Positions 8,533-18,229 of a DNA stretch of 64,000 bases are shown here, in pieces. The first letter of the stretch is position 1, and each line of letters starts with the position of its first letter. A program made the translations under genes and the position numbers. The stretch is taken from positions 3,534,001-3,598,000 of the forward strand of contig NZ_CP095741.1 in assembly GCF_023078475.1 (NCBI RefSeq), read 5' to 3'. This DNA comes from Luteibacter aegosomaticola. GTDB taxonomy: Bacteria; Pseudomonadota; Gammaproteobacteria; Xanthomonadales; Rhodanobacteraceae. The notes beneath the pieces were generated by a model, which ran no database searches, was not told where the DNA came from, and worked only from the letters and a program-made list of their open reading frames with translations.

Positions 8533-9926
8533 CCCACTGGCTGGGTGGGCGCCAGGCTTCCGATCAGCGTGGGAATCAGTTCCGATACCGTCGGGTGGAT
8601 GGGCACGGCCCACTGGTAAGTATCGATCGTCGCACCGGCGTTCATCATGTCGAGGACCCCATGGATGACTTCGTCGCCGCCTGTGCCCAGCACGGCGGCG
8701 CCGAGGATCTTGCGGGTTTCCGCATCGGCAATCATCGACATGAAGCCCCACGTTTCGCCCTTCTCGACGGCACGGCCGACGCGTTTCATCGGTCGCTTCG
8801 CCGTGAGCAGCGGCCTGCCGGTCGCGCGCGCCTGGGTTTCGGTCATGCCGACGCGGCCGAGGGGCGGGTCAACGTACAGCGCATAACCGAGTATGCGATC
8901 GCTCACCTTGCGGTCGCCGCCATCGAGCAGGTTGGCGGCGACAATCTCGTAATCGTTCCAGGCGGTGTGGGTAAAGGCACCCTTGCCGTTGCAATCACCC
9001 ATCGCCCAAACACCTTCGGCCGTGGTCTGCAAATGATCATTCACCTTGATGTAACCACGGTCATCCGTCGTGATGCCTGCTTTGTCGAGGCCCAGATCAT
9101 CGGTATTCGGGCGGCGGCCAACGGCGAGCAAGACGTGCGAACCTTCCACGACCGGCGCCCCGTCCGTGCAATCGACACCAACGGTCACCTTCGACCCACG
9201 CTTGCCTAGGGTGATGCAGCATGCGTTCGTGCGCACTTCAATGCCTTCGGCCTCGAGGAACGCGCGAACTTCCTCCGACACATCTTCGTCCTCTTTACCG
9301 ACCAGGCGGGAGCCCATCTCCACAACGGTCACGCGCGAGCCAAAGCGCCGATACATTTGCGCGAACTCAAGGCCGATATAGCTGCCGCCGACGACCACAA
9401 GGTGCTCCGGCAAGACCTCTAACGGAATGATGGTGCTGTTGGTGAGGTAATCGACGTCATGGATGCCCGGGAAATCCGGCACATTGGCGCGGCCGCCCAC
9501 GTTGAGAAAAACCTGTGGCGCCTCGAGTGTTTCGCCGTTTACTTCAAGCTGCCGGGGGCCAGTGAACCGCGCGTGGCCGCGGATAAGCGTAAGGCCCGGC
9601 ATCGATGCGAGCCAGTCTTCGTTGCCCTTGCGCGAATCCATGATCACCTGGCGGGCCCGTGCGGCAGCGGTTGGCAGGTCGAACTGTATCGGGCCGGGAT
9701 CCACGGCGTAACGCACACCGTATTCCGCGCCGCGCCGCGCGACGTGCGCGGCATACGCGCTGGCCACCAGCGTCTTGGTGGGTTTGCATCCCGTGTTGAC
9801 GCATGTCCCGCCCACCAGATGACGTTCAATGATGGCGACCTTTTTACCCGCTGCCGTCAGCCGGCTCGCCAGCGCAGGACCCGCCTGGCCCGCACCTACG
9901 ATGATCGCGTCAAAGCTACGGGACAT
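8529..9926 (-). CDS. FAD-dependent pyridine nucleotide-disulfide oxidoreductase (MerA/lipoamide dehydrogenase-like)
   Basis: A 465-residue class I disulfide reductase: FAD-binding GAGQAGPALASRL near the N terminus, redox pair Cys42/Cys47 in GGTCVNTGCKPTKT, a second NAD(P)-binding region (VVGGSYIGLEFAQMYRRFG), the FAD motif VWAMGDCNGKGAFTHTAWND, and a C-terminal HPTVSEL with the active-site His and Glu. It lacks the C-terminal Cys pair and the N-terminal heavy-metal domain of true mercuric reductases, so Hg(II) is not the likely substrate. A RclA-like or soluble reductase role is possible. Start at 9926 has GGAGCGA upstream; an upstream extension in frame is rejected for lack of a family match. 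No pyruvate or 2-oxoglutarate dehydrogenase genes adjoin it. Confidence 0.9.
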   Translation of the reverse strand: MSRSFDAIIVGAGQAGPALASRLTAAGKKVAIIERHLVGGTCVNTGCKPTKTLVASAYAAHVARRGAEYGVRYAVDPGPIQFDLPTAAARARQVIMDSRKGNEDWLASMPGLTLIRGHARFTGPRQLEVNGETLEAPQVFLNVGGRANVPDFPGIHDVDYLTNSTIIPLEVLPEHLVVVGGSYIGLEFAQMYRRFGSRVTVVEMGSRLVGKEDEDVSEEVRAFLEAEGIEVRTNACCITLGKRGSKVTVGVDCTDGAPVVEGSHVLLAVGRRPNTDDLGLDKAGITTDDRGYIKVNDHLQTTAEGVWAMGDCNGKGAFTHTAWNDYEIVAANLLDGGDRKVSDRILGYALYVDPPLGRVGMTETQARATGRPLLTAKRPMKRVGRAVEKGETWGFMSMIADAETRKILGAAVLGTGGDEVIHGVLDMMNAGATIDTYQWAVPIHPTVSELIPTLIGSLAPTQPVG

Positions 9927-10295
9927 CGGCTCGCTCCTGCTGCTGCTGAAAACCGGACCATGGATCCGTGTGGTGTCGCACATGGCAGGCGTATTGGATT
10001 GCAAACGCCTGCTTCGACGAAAAGCTTCTGCCAGCAAGACTACACCGTGTAGGGATTCGATTAGGCAACAGCGGGACTCGCGCTGATACCGGATTCGCCT
10101 TAAGAAGCCTAACGTTCAACAACGCCCACGACACCCACCCGATGACGCAGCCTCCGGATCTTCTTATGCGTCTACGGCCCCAGCCGAACGAAGAAAAGAC
10201 CGATGGATTCATGCATGTCCCTGCACGACAGTCATTTCCGAACAGGCCCGTGGTGCCAGCTTGACCCTGCCGCAACCCAGGACGACGATCCGCCC
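9927..10295. other. Intergenic region with two dyads between flavin reductase and coiled-coil gene
   Basis: Divergent spacer. It holds an inverted repeat GCAGGCGT/ACGCCTGC (9985-9992 and 10005-10012) and a short palindrome CTACACCGTGTAG at 10040-10052. Either could be an operator for the reductase. The coiled-coil frame is open back to an ATG at 10203, so the right part may be coding. Confidence 0.4.
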
Positions 10296-10745
10296 ATGCA
10301 AGAACGAATCAAACGCCTTGAAGATCACGCTGTCGAGACCCGCGAACGCCTCATTCGCATAGAGACGACGCTGGAGCACGTCGCCACCACGTCTGCACTC
10401 GCGGCACAGAGTGCAAGGATGGAAGGTATGGGATGCGAGCTTCGCCAGGAAATGGCCGGGATCAAATCCGAGCTTCGCCAGGAAATGGCCGGGATGAAGT
10501 CCGAGCTTCGCCAGGAAATGGCTGAGATGAAATCCGAGCTTCGCCAGGAAATGGCTGAGATGAAATCCGACCTTCGCCAGGAAATGGGCGGCATGAAGTC
10601 CGATCTGGTGACCGCCATGGGCGAAATGCAGGTCGGGCTCATCAAGCACATGGAAGGCATCCGATCCGACCTGATGCGATGGTTCATCACCGTCGCCCTG
10701 GCGCTGGCGGCCCTCGCGTTCACGGCAGCCCGGTTCATTCACTGA
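10296..10745 (+). CDS. Coiled-coil protein of 11-residue repeats with C-terminal membrane anchor (DUF1640-like)
   Basis: A 149-residue protein. The N-terminal RIKRLEDHAVETRERLIRIETTLEHV is a heptad coiled coil. Five near-identical 11-residue units of the pattern xLRQEMAxMKS follow (hendecad coiled coil), encoded by 33-bp tandem repeats at 10437-10601. One transmembrane helix (WFITVALALAALAFTAARFI) ends the protein. The layout resembles DUF1640/CCDC90 membrane coiled-coil proteins, whose bacterial role is not settled. Start is uncertain: ATG 10296 fits relatives that begin just before RIKRLED, but ATG 10203 is also in frame and has a purine-rich upstream stretch. Confidence 0.75.
   Translation: MQERIKRLEDHAVETRERLIRIETTLEHVATTSALAAQSARMEGMGCELRQEMAGIKSELRQEMAGMKSELRQEMAEMKSELRQEMAEMKSDLRQEMGGMKSDLVTAMGEMQVGLIKHMEGIRSDLMRWFITVALALAALAFTAARFIH
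10437..10601 (+). repeat. Five tandem 33-bp coding repeats
   Basis: Five head-to-tail 33-bp units starting GAGCTTCGCCAGGAAATG (last one GACCTTCGCC), each coding 11 residues. Copies differ at only a few positions, suggesting recent expansion and possible copy-number variation. A decayed sixth unit follows. Confidence 0.9.
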
Positions 10746-10771
10746 GGTGCAGCCTTGCGCTGGCACATGGA

Positions 10772-10849
10772 ATGGTGACCCCGGCCCGATTCGAACGGGC
10801 GACCTTCCCCTTAGGAGGGGGACGCTCTATCCAGCTGAGCTACGGGGCC
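10772..10849 (-). tRNA. tRNA-Arg (anticodon CCT)
   Basis: Minus-strand cloverleaf: acceptor GGCCCCG pairs with CGGGGTC (one G-U), anticodon loop CTCCTAA, T arm GCCCG-TTCGAAT-CGGGC, and an encoded CCA end. It reads AGG codons. Confidence 0.95.
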
Positions 10850-10898
10850 AACGGGGGCTAAGGATAGCGTCTGGCCGCTCGCACGGCCAGATCGGCCG

Positions 10899-11909
10899 TC
10901 AGACCCGGTAGTACGCGCGGTACCACGCCACGAAATTCGCAACGCCTTCGGACACCGGCACCTTCGGCCGGTAACCGAGCTGCTCGCGCAGGTCGGTCAC
11001 GTCCGCCTCGGTGTCAGGGACGTCCCCGGCCTGCAGCGGTAGCAGGTTCATGACCGCATCGCGCCCCAGGCACTTTTCGAGCGTTTTGATGTAGGTGAGC
11101 AGTTCGACCGGGTGCTCGTTGCCGATGTTGAAGATCCGATAAGGCCCTACCCCACTCGTCGCCGGATCCGGCGCCATGGCATCCCAGGCCTCATCGCGCT
11201 TCGCCGGGGTGTCGAGCGCCAGCACCACGCCTTCGACGATGTCATCGATGTACGTAAAGCTTCGCTTGTGGTGGCCATGATTGAACACATCGATGGGCTT
11301 ACCTTCGATGATGTTCTTCGTGAATAGGAACAACGCCATGTCCGGTCGGCCCCACGGGCCATAGACGGTAAAGAAGCGCAGGCCGGTGCAGGGAATACCG
11401 TAGAGATGCGCATAACTGTGCGCCATCTGCTCGTTGGCTTTCTTCGTCGCCGCGTACAACGTGAGCGGATGCTCGGTCGACTTATGCTCGGAGAACGGCA
11501 TGTCCCGGTTGGCACCGTACACCGAGCTGGTGGAAGCGAACACGAGGTGCTGCACGCCGTGGTGGCGGCAGCCTTCAAGTATGTGCAGGAAGCCCGTGAC
11601 GTTGCTCGACACGTATACGTGCGGGTTCTGCGCGGCATAGCGAACACCCGCCTGGGCCGCCAGGTGCACGACCCGATCGGGCTTGTGCCCGGAGAACACA
11701 TTCTCTACGAGCTCACGATCGGCCAGGTCGCCCTGTACATGGGTGTAGTTGGGATGATCGCGAAACCGATCCAGGCGCGCCTGTTTGAGCGTGACATCGT
11801 AATAATCGCTCATGCTGTCCAAGCCGATGACATGGTCACCGCGCTCGAGCAGCTTCATCGCGACATGGGAGCCGATAAAACCGGCGGTTCCCGTGACGAG
11901 TACTTTCAT
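10899..11909 (-). CDS. NAD-dependent nucleotide-sugar epimerase (UDP-glucuronate/UDP-GlcNAcA 4-epimerase type)
   Basis: A 336-residue extended short-chain dehydrogenase: NAD motif GTAGFIG (residues 7-13), [14 protein letters not shown], catalytic Tyr152-x3-Lys156 (YAATK) and [17 protein letters not shown]. It matches the CapI/TviC-like UDP-uronate 4-epimerases. It sits 36 bases downstream of a TviB-type dehydrogenase, so the pair probably makes a UDP-galacturonate or UDP-GalNAc-uronate precursor for a surface polysaccharide. Which UDP-sugar is used cannot be decided from sequence alone. Confidence 0.9.
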   Translation of the reverse strand: MKVLVTGTAGFIGSHVAMKLLERGDHVIGLDSMSDYYDVTLKQARLDRFRDHPNYTHVQGDLADRELVENVFSGHKPDRVVHLAAQAGVRYAAQNPHVYVSSNVTGFLHILEGCRHHGVQHLVFASTSSVYGANRDMPFSEHKSTEHPLTLYAATKKANEQMAHSYAHLYGIPCTGLRFFTVYGPWGRPDMALFLFTKNIIEGKPIDVFNHGHHKRSFTYIDDIVEGVVLALDTPAKRDEAWDAMAPDPATSGVGPYRIFNIGNEHPVELLTYIKTLEKCLGRDAVMNLLPLQAGDVPDTEADVTDLREQLGYRPKVPVSEGVANFVAWYRAYYRV

Positions 11910-11945
11910 AAGTCGACGCCTTGGAATCAGGTGCTTACCTTAACA

Positions 11946-13217
11946 TCACAGCCGTCCGTCGACGGCTTCCTTAGGTAATATGCCTTTGATGTCATAGACC
12001 ACCGCGCGACCGTTGGCGAGGGCCCGGATGCCCTCCCCGCCCATCTGGCGGAACTGGTCATGGGCGACGGCCACGACGATCGCGTCGTACTGCCCCGCAG
12101 CCGGTGCGTCAGAGAGGATTGGCAAACCGTATTCGGCTATGCACTCCCCGGCATTTGCCCACGGGTCGTACACATCAACGCTTGCGCTGTAGCCCTCGAA
12201 CTCGCGGACGAGATCGACCACGCGGGTGTTGCGCAGGTCGGGGCAGTTTTCCTTGAAGGTGAGACCCATGACCAGGATGCGGCTGCCGCGGATGGCATGG
12301 CCTTTCCCGATCATCAGCTTGATCACCTCGCTGGCCACATGGCTGCCCATGGCATCGTTGATACGGCGGCACGCCAGGAGGATGTCGGGGAAGTAGCCGA
12401 CCGATTGCGCCTTCTGGATGAGGTAGTACGGATCCACCCCGATGCAATGACCGCCCACCAGGCCAGGCTTGAACGGCAGGAAGTTCCACTTGGTGCCCGC
12501 TGCGGCGAGCACGTCGGTGGTGTCGATGCCCAGGCGGTGGAAAATCAGGGCAAATTCATTGATCAGTGCGATGTTCGCATCGCGCTGCGTGTTCTCGATG
12601 ACCTTGGCAGCTTCCGCGACCTTCAGCGACGGCGCCTTGTGCGTACCCGCGCGGATAATCCGCTGGTACAACGCATCTACGAAATCCGCGGTCTCGGGCG
12701 TTGAACCCGAGGTGATCTTCGGGATCGTCGTAAGACGGCGCTCGCGGTCACCGGGGTTAATGCGTTCCGGGCTGTAGCCCACGTGGAAGTCCACGTTGAA
12801 AGCGAACCCCGACGTGCGTTCGAGCGCTGGGACACAGATTTCTTCGGTCGCGCCCGGGTAGACCGTCGACTCGTAGATAACGACATCGCCGCGCTTCAGG
12901 ACCGAGCCGATGGCTTCGCTCGCCCGCACCAGCGGGCCGAAATCGGGCCGTTTGTGTTCATCGACCGGCGTAGGCACCGTCACGATATAGACGGTCGCCG
13001 AAGCGATCGCGGCCAGGTCGGACGTCACCTGAAGCTGGATGGCAGCGCGGATCTCGTCTGCGGAGGTCTCCTGGGTATGGTCGTGGCCTTCGCGCAGGGC
13101 GGCAATCCTGCCGGCGTCGATGTCGTAGCCCAGTGTGGGCAGGATCTTCCCGAACTCCACCGCGAGGGGCAGGCCCACATAGCCCAACCCGACGACGGCG
13201 ATCCTTACATTGTTCAT
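11946..13217 (-). CDS. Nucleotide-sugar 6-dehydrogenase, TviB/WbpO family (UDP-GlcNAc/UDP-GalNAc dehydrogenase)
   Basis: A 423-residue four-electron dehydrogenase that oxidises the C6 alcohol of a UDP-sugar to the acid using NAD. Visible: NAD motif VGLGYVGLPLAVEFGK at the N terminus, YESTVYPGATEE, EAAKVIENTQRDANIALINE, catalytic Cys258 in GGHCIGVDPYY, and LVMGLTFKENCPDLRNTRV. These match TviB/WbpO (N-acetylhexosamine substrates) more closely than UDP-glucose dehydrogenase. ATG 13217 (MNNVRIAVVGLG) is chosen over an upstream in-frame start because it meets the Rossmann motif directly. First gene of a two-gene unit; no glycosyltransferases or export genes are in view. Confidence 0.92.
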   Translation of the reverse strand: MNNVRIAVVGLGYVGLPLAVEFGKILPTLGYDIDAGRIAALREGHDHTQETSADEIRAAIQLQVTSDLAAIASATVYIVTVPTPVDEHKRPDFGPLVRASEAIGSVLKRGDVVIYESTVYPGATEEICVPALERTSGFAFNVDFHVGYSPERINPGDRERRLTTIPKITSGSTPETADFVDALYQRIIRAGTHKAPSLKVAEAAKVIENTQRDANIALINEFALIFHRLGIDTTDVLAAAGTKWNFLPFKPGLVGGHCIGVDPYYLIQKAQSVGYFPDILLACRRINDAMGSHVASEVIKLMIGKGHAIRGSRILVMGLTFKENCPDLRNTRVVDLVREFEGYSASVDVYDPWANAGECIAEYGLPILSDAPAAGQYDAIVVAVAHDQFRQMGGEGIRALANGRAVVYDIKGILPKEAVDGRL

Positions 13218-13333
13218 TGGCACGCCCGGCCCCGCAGCTTGGGTCAAAGGGCGCCAGATTACCCGCTCATCCCGCGCTTTACGACCGTGTCAGTTGCCGC
13301 AGGACATGGCCCGCGCACCACTGTGCCGTCCCT

Positions 13334-13594
13334 CTAGCCGGCAACGGAGAGGCGCCGTGCGGGCAAGGTCGGCACCCGGGCCGGCCGCTTCGCATCGCTG
13401 CCAAACGGGCGCCACACCCCATCCGCGCCCTCGATCCCGATCGTGGCGTTACCACCCTCGGCGGCCGCCCTGTTCAGGGCGGCCGCAAGGGCGGCGACAC
13501 GCGAGTCGCAGCGGGCGACGATCCGCCCATCCACCCGCACGGGCCAGCCCAGGTCGTCCTCAGGGGCATAGGGCACCTCATAAACACGCGTCAT
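13334..13594 (-). CDS. Small hypothetical protein
   Basis: Eighty-six residues, no family recognised with confidence. The arrangement (GWPVRVDGRIVARCDSRVAALAAALNRAA, then a strand ending DGVWRPF) resembles small DUF2188-type proteins that pair a short beta hairpin with a helix. The basic C-terminal tail (KRPARVPTLPARR) could contact nucleic acid or membrane. ATG 13594 has GGAG upstream; the frame continues further up without a convincing start. It sits between the nucleotide-sugar unit and the divergent ALDH operon. Confidence 0.6.
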   Translation of the reverse strand: MTRVYEVPYAPEDDLGWPVRVDGRIVARCDSRVAALAAALNRAAAEGGNATIGIEGADGVWRPFGSDAKRPARVPTLPARRLSVAG

Positions 13595-13734
13595 GGCAGG
13601 ACTCCGGCCGATTGATAAACACAGCCAAAGCATGACGTTGCGAGCGTCATCGCACGGTAGGCGCAGGTTCGTGCGGCCTCCACGCTCCGCCCACATCCGT
13701 CCCGCGCCGCACAACAGGGTGTGAAGGGGTCGTT

Positions 13735-13743
13735 TGCTAGAAT
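13735..13743 (+). promoter_or_regulatory. Candidate extended -10 promoter of the ALDH-pyrD-murB operon
   Basis: TGCTAGAAT is an extended -10 element (TGn plus TAGAAT); a clear -35 is not visible. It lies about 57 bases before the ATG at 13800 and is the likely promoter for the four-gene unit. Confidence 0.4.
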
Positions 13744-13799
13744 CCCGGTTTTCACATGGGGCGCGGACGCCGTGTCCGCACCTCGTCAAAGGAGCCATC

Positions 13800-15335
13800 A
13801 TGTCCGCCAAGATCCTCCAAGCGCTCGGCCTGAACGCCACCGAGTCCGGTACCTACCTCGGCCGCGGCGAATGGGCCGCCACGACGGATGCCGGCACGCT
13901 GTCGCCGACCAACCCCGCCACGGGCGAGGTCATCGCCACGGTGAACGCCACGAGCGCGGCGGACTACGAGACGATCGTTAAGCGCGCCCAGGAAGCCTTT
14001 GCCATCTGGCGCACCACCCCGGCCCCCCGCCGCGGTGAAGCCGTGCGCCTCTGCGGCGAAGCCCTGCGCAAGCACAAGGACGCCCTTGGCTCCCTGGTCG
14101 CCCTGGAAATGGGCAAGATCAAGCCGGAGGGTGATGGCGAAGTGCAGGAGATGATCGATATCGCCGACTTCGCGGTGGGCCAGAGCCGCATGCTCTACGG
14201 CTACACCATGCACTCCGAGCGCCCGGGCCACCGCATGTACGAGCAGTGGCACCCGGTTGGCCTGGTCGGCATCGTCAGCGCCTTCAACTTCCCGGTGGCC
14301 GTGTGGGCCTGGAACGCCTTCCTGGCGGCCATCTGCGGCGATATCTGCCTGTGGAAGCCCTCGCCGAAGACCCCGCTCTCAGCCATCGCCACCATGAAGA
14401 TCTGTAACGAAGCCCTCAAGGAAGGCGGCTTCCCGGATATCTTCTTCCTGTTCAACGATGCCGGCACCGCGCTGGCTGAAACCTTCGTGGACGACAAGCG
14501 CATCCCGCTGATCAGCTTCACCGGCTCGACCAAGGTGGGCCGTATGGTGGGCGAGCGCGTGTCGCGCCGCATGGGTCGCAGCCTGCTGGAGCTAGGCGGC
14601 AATAACGCCATCATCCTCGACAAGTCCGCCGACCTGAAGCTCGCCATCCCGGCCATCGTCTTCGGCGCCGTCGGTACCGCCGGCCAGCGCTGCACCACCA
14701 CCCGTCGCCTTATCGTCCACGCCTCCATCCACGACGCCGTGGTCGAGACGCTGGTGAAGGCCTACGGCCAGGTGGAGCAGAAGATCGGCGACCCGACCCT
14801 GGCGACCACCCTCATGGGCCCGCTGAACAGCCCCGAAGCCGTGAAGGCCTTCGAGGCGGCCGTCGATAAGGCGAAGGCCACGGGCGGCACCGTCCGCACC
14901 GGTGGCAAGGCGCTTGCCGACCGCAAGGGCAACTTCGTCCAGCCGACCATCGTCACCGGGCTCAAGAACACCGACGAGGTCGTCCAGACCGAGACCTTCG
15001 CCCCGATCCTCTACGTGATGTCCTTCGATACCCTCGACGAGGCCATCGCCATGCAGAATGCTGTGCCCCAGGGCCTGTCCTCGGCTATCTTCACGCAGGA
15101 TTTGAAGGCTGCGGAACAGTATCTCTCGGCGGCTGGCTCGGATTGCGGCATCGCCAACGTGAACATCGGCACCTCGGGCGCTGAAATCGGTGGCGCGTTC
15201 GGCGGTGAGAAGGAAACCGGCGGCGGTCGCGAATCGGGCTCGGATGCCTGGAAGGTGTACATGCGCCGGCAGACCAACACGATCAACTACTCCGACGCGC
15301 TGCCGCTGGCCCAGGGCATCAAGTTCGAGTTCTAA
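13800..15335 (+). CDS. ALDH7-type aldehyde dehydrogenase (alpha-aminoadipic semialdehyde dehydrogenase-like)
   Basis: A 511-residue aldehyde dehydrogenase of the antiquitin (ALDH7) group: [24 protein letters not shown], general base Glu264 in [11 protein letters not shown], nucleophile Cys298 in [11 protein letters not shown], and the C-terminal [24 protein letters not shown] segment typical of this branch. Family members oxidise alpha-aminoadipic semialdehyde in lysine degradation. An AAAGGAG ribosome binding site sits before ATG 13800. It heads a tight operon with a methyltransferase, pyrD and murB. Note glutaryl-CoA dehydrogenase at 25859-27028, another lysine-degradation candidate, in a different unit. 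Confidence 0.92.
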   Translation: MSAKILQALGLNATESGTYLGRGEWAATTDAGTLSPTNPATGEVIATVNATSAADYETIVKRAQEAFAIWRTTPAPRRGEAVRLCGEALRKHKDALGSLVALEMGKIKPEGDGEVQEMIDIADFAVGQSRMLYGYTMHSERPGHRMYEQWHPVGLVGIVSAFNFPVAVWAWNAFLAAICGDICLWKPSPKTPLSAIATMKICNEALKEGGFPDIFFLFNDAGTALAETFVDDKRIPLISFTGSTKVGRMVGERVSRRMGRSLLELGGNNAIILDKSADLKLAIPAIVFGAVGTAGQRCTTTRRLIVHASIHDAVVETLVKAYGQVEQKIGDPTLATTLMGPLNSPEAVKAFEAAVDKAKATGGTVRTGGKALADRKGNFVQPTIVTGLKNTDEVVQTETFAPILYVMSFDTLDEAIAMQNAVPQGLSSAIFTQDLKAAEQYLSAAGSDCGIANVNIGTSGAEIGGAFGGEKETGGGRESGSDAWKVYMRRQTNTINYSDALPLAQGIKFEF

Positions 15336-15352
15336 GCCCAGAAGGAAACGCC

Positions 15353-16120
15353 ATGGCCGACCTGCGCTCCACGGAACGCTTCTCCGACCGCGTCGAGGAC
15401 TATGTCCGATACCGGCCGGATTATCCGCAGGCGCTGGTCGACTGGCTACACGGCCTGGGCGTGAAACACGACTGGGCCGTGGCGGATATCGGCGCGGGCA
15501 CCGGCATTTCGAGCAAGCTCTTTCTCGATGCCGGGCACCGCGTCACCGCCGTGGAACCCAATGCCGCCATGCGCGAGGCGGCCACCCGATGGCTCGGCGG
15601 CGAAGAACGCTTCCGTGCTATCGATGGCACCGCCGAGGCCACCGGCCTCGTCGACGCTTCGGTCGATCTGGTCACGTCTGGCCAGGCGTTCCATTGGTTC
15701 GACAAAGATCGGGTGCGCGCCGAGTTCGGCCGCATTGTTTCGCCGCGTGGCCTGGTCGCCATCTTCTGGAATACGCGGCGGCTCATCGGAACGCCCTTCC
15801 TCGAGGGGTTCGAACGGCTCATGCACGAGTACGGCGTGGACTACGTCAGCGTCACCGAACGCTATGCCGATGACGACGCCATGGCGCGCTGGTTCGGCCA
15901 TGGCTACCGCGGCATGGCATCCTTCCCGCATGGCCAGAAGCTTGATTTCGACGCGCTGAAGGGACGGCTCATGTCGTCCTCGTACGCGCCCAAGCCAGGG
16001 CACCCCAACCACGAGCCGTTGTTGGCCGCCCTTCGCTCGCTGTTCGACGCGACGCAGGACGGCGGCACGGTCGATTACGACTTCGATACCCGCGTGTTCG
16101 CGGGCCGCCCGGACGCCTGA
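15353..16120 (+). CDS. Class I SAM-dependent methyltransferase
   Basis: A 255-residue Rossmann-fold methyltransferase of the UbiE/type 11 group. The SAM-binding motif is [16 protein letters not shown] (about residues 43-58), followed by [14 protein letters not shown] and a motif IV region with GQAFHWFD, a signature of the small 'trans-aconitate methyltransferase-like' subgroup. Acceptor unknown. It starts 17 bases after the ALDH gene and its TGA overlaps the ATG of pyrD by one base, so it is cotranscribed. That position is positional evidence only and does not tie it to pyrimidine synthesis. Confidence 0.87.
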   Translation: MADLRSTERFSDRVEDYVRYRPDYPQALVDWLHGLGVKHDWAVADIGAGTGISSKLFLDAGHRVTAVEPNAAMREAATRWLGGEERFRAIDGTAEATGLVDASVDLVTSGQAFHWFDKDRVRAEFGRIVSPRGLVAIFWNTRRLIGTPFLEGFERLMHEYGVDYVSVTERYADDDAMARWFGHGYRGMASFPHGQKLDFDALKGRLMSSSYAPKPGHPNHEPLLAALRSLFDATQDGGTVDYDFDTRVFAGRPDA

Positions 16121-17148
16121 TGTACGACCTGATCCGACCGTTGCTCTTCATGCTGGACGCCGAGACGGCGCACGGCCTCACCTTGTATGCCGCCGATGTC
16201 GCGCAGCGCAGCGGCTTGTCCGGCTTCGTAAACAAGCCGCCCGCTGACTTGCCGGTCAATGTCTTCGGCATCACTTTCCCCAACCCGGTGGGTCTTGCAG
16301 CGGGCCTCGACAAGAACGGCGAGCACCTCGATGGCCTCGCTGCGCTCGGATTCGGTTTCGTTGAAATCGGTACGGTCACGCCCCGGCCGCAGCCTGGCAA
16401 CGATAAGCCGCGCATGTTCCGCCTGCCCGAGCACGAGGCAGTCATCAACCGCCTGGGCTTCAACAACGGCGGCATCGATGCCCTGGTCCGCAATGTCGAA
16501 AAGGCCAGCTTCCGCGGCGTGCTGGGCATCAACATCGGCAAGAACAAGGACACGCCGAACGACCGCGCGATCGACGATTACCTCTTGTGCCTGGAACGTG
16601 CGTACCCGCTCGCCAGCTACATCACTGTGAACATTTCCTCGCCCAATACACAGGGCCTGCGCGACCTGCAGGAAGAAGAAACCCTGCGCCGTTTCATTGG
16701 CACCCTGCGCGACGCGCAGGAACGTCTGGCCGGCCAGCACGGCCAGCGCAAGCCCATGCTGCTGAAGATCGCGCCGGACCTTACCGAAACGGAACTCGAT
16801 GCCATCGCCGAGGTGCTGTTGGCCTCTGGTATTGATGGCGTCATCTGCACCAACACTACGATCGACCGCGACCTCGTGGCGGGCCACCGCTTCGCCAACG
16901 AAACCGGTGGTCTGTCAGGCAGGCCCGTGTTCGAGAAGTCCACGGCGGTCCTGCGTGGCATGGCCAGGCGCGTCGGCAAGCGCCTGCCGATCATCGGCGT
17001 CGGCGGTATCCTGGAAGGCGACGATGCCGCCACCAAGATGGAAGCCGGTGCGTCGCTCGTGCAGGTCTATTCCGGCCTCGTCTATCGCGGCCCCCAACTG
17101 ATCAACGAAGCGGTCGCGGAAATCCGCCGCCGTGGGATCCTCGCATGA
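16120..17148 (+). CDS. pyrD: Dihydroorotate dehydrogenase (quinone), class 2
   Basis: A 342-residue membrane-associated flavoenzyme oxidising dihydroorotate to orotate with quinone as acceptor, step four of UMP synthesis. Class 2 features are the N-terminal amphipathic helix ([22 protein letters not shown]), [36 protein letters not shown] with the catalytic Ser, [15 protein letters not shown] and the FMN-phosphate loops IGVGGI and YSGLVYRGP. Translationally coupled on both sides (one-base overlap upstream, four-base ATGA overlap with murB). Confidence 0.97.
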   Translation: MYDLIRPLLFMLDAETAHGLTLYAADVAQRSGLSGFVNKPPADLPVNVFGITFPNPVGLAAGLDKNGEHLDGLAALGFGFVEIGTVTPRPQPGNDKPRMFRLPEHEAVINRLGFNNGGIDALVRNVEKASFRGVLGINIGKNKDTPNDRAIDDYLLCLERAYPLASYITVNISSPNTQGLRDLQEEETLRRFIGTLRDAQERLAGQHGQRKPMLLKIAPDLTETELDAIAEVLLASGIDGVICTNTTIDRDLVAGHRFANETGGLSGRPVFEKSTAVLRGMARRVGKRLPIIGVGGILEGDDAATKMEAGASLVQVYSGLVYRGPQLINEAVAEIRRRGILA

Positions 17149-18191
17149 CCCTGAACAACGCGCCCGTCGACATGGGCGGCTTTACCCTCACGTCGCACGC
17201 CCCGCTCGGCAACCGCAACACCTTGCGCGTGGATGCGCGTGCAGCGCTGCTCGTCGAAATCCGCGACCCGCTGAAGATCCCGGAAATCCTCGCCTTCCCG
17301 GCCGTGAAGAGCGGCAAGGTGCTCGTCCTCGGCGAGGGCAGTAACATGCTGATCAAAGGCGATGTTGAAGGCACCGTGCTGGCCATGGCCAATGCGGGCG
17401 TGGAAACCTTCCAGCGCGATGACCGGGTGCTGATCCGTGTCGCCGCGGGCGAGCGCTGGGATGATTTCGTCCGCTGGTCGCTGGGCCAGGGCTATGCCGG
17501 CCTGGAAAATCTCATCCTGATCCCGGGCACCGTAGGCGCTGCGCCCATCCAGAACATCGGCGCGTACGGCGTCGAAGTGGCCGAATTCATCGATACCGTG
17601 GAAGCGTACGACACGCATGCGGGCGAATTCGTCGTGCTCGACAAGGCTGCCTGCGCGTTCTCGTATCGTGACTCCAGCTTCAAGCAACAGGCGGGCCGCT
17701 GGATCGTCGTGGCGGTGACGTTCGCCCTGCCACGCGAGCGACCGCTGTCGCTCGACTACGCCGGCATCCGCGAGGAAGTGGAAAAGATGGGCATCACGCG
17801 GCCCACCCCGTACCACGTCGCGGAAGCCGTCGTGCGCCTGCGCTCGCGCAAGCTGCCCGACCCAGCCGTCATCGGCAACGCAGGCAGCTTCTTCAAGAAT
17901 CCCGTCGTCGGGCAGGGCCAGGCCGATGCGCTTGCCCTCGCCCATCCCGGGCTCCCGGTATGGCCCCACGCCGGTGGCACGGCGAAGATCTCGGCCGGCT
18001 GGCTCATCGAAGCCGCGGGCTTCAAGGGCGAGCGAGAGGGCGATGCAGGCATGTCCAACCGACACGCCCTGGTCCTTGTGAACCATGGCAAGGCCACGGG
18101 GCCGCAACTCTGGGCCTTCGCCCAGAAGGTCATCGCCGGGGTCCACGCAAAATTCGGGATCACCCTCGAACCCGAGCCGCTCATCGTCTGA
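17145..18191 (+). CDS. murB: UDP-N-acetylenolpyruvoylglucosamine reductase
   Basis: A 348-residue type I MurB, the flavoprotein that reduces UDP-GlcNAc-enolpyruvate with NADPH to UDP-MurNAc for peptidoglycan. Visible: FAD-binding [10 protein letters not shown] and [22 protein letters not shown], the YRDSSFK loop of type I enzymes, catalytic Ser248 in [10 protein letters not shown], and the terminal Glu in LEPEPLIV. Last gene of the operon starting at 13800; a REP palindrome follows immediately after the stop. Confidence 0.97.
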   Translation: MTLNNAPVDMGGFTLTSHAPLGNRNTLRVDARAALLVEIRDPLKIPEILAFPAVKSGKVLVLGEGSNMLIKGDVEGTVLAMANAGVETFQRDDRVLIRVAAGERWDDFVRWSLGQGYAGLENLILIPGTVGAAPIQNIGAYGVEVAEFIDTVEAYDTHAGEFVVLDKAACAFSYRDSSFKQQAGRWIVVAVTFALPRERPLSLDYAGIREEVEKMGITRPTPYHVAEAVVRLRSRKLPDPAVIGNAGSFFKNPVVGQGQADALALAHPGLPVWPHAGGTAKISAGWLIEAAGFKGEREGDAGMSNRHALVLVNHGKATGPQLWAFAQKVIAGVHAKFGITLEPEPLIV

Positions 18192-18217
18192 CCCTGTAGG
18201 AGCGCGCTCCTACAGGG
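18192..18217. repeat. REP-like palindrome after murB
   Basis: Perfect 26-base palindrome built on GTAGGAGCGC/GCGCTCCTAC flanked by CCCT/AGGG. It begins directly after the murB stop and could also end transcription or protect the 3' end. Confidence 0.85.
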
Positions 18218-18229
18218 GCTCCGGCCACG

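Noticed and set aside
8529..9926. Mercuric reductase (mer operon)
   Set aside because: No heavy-metal domain, no C-terminal Cys pair and no merR, merT or merP nearby; only the shared disulfide reductase fold.
10437..10601. CRISPR-like array
   Set aside because: The 33-bp repeats are contiguous without spacers and keep one reading frame inside a coiled-coil gene.
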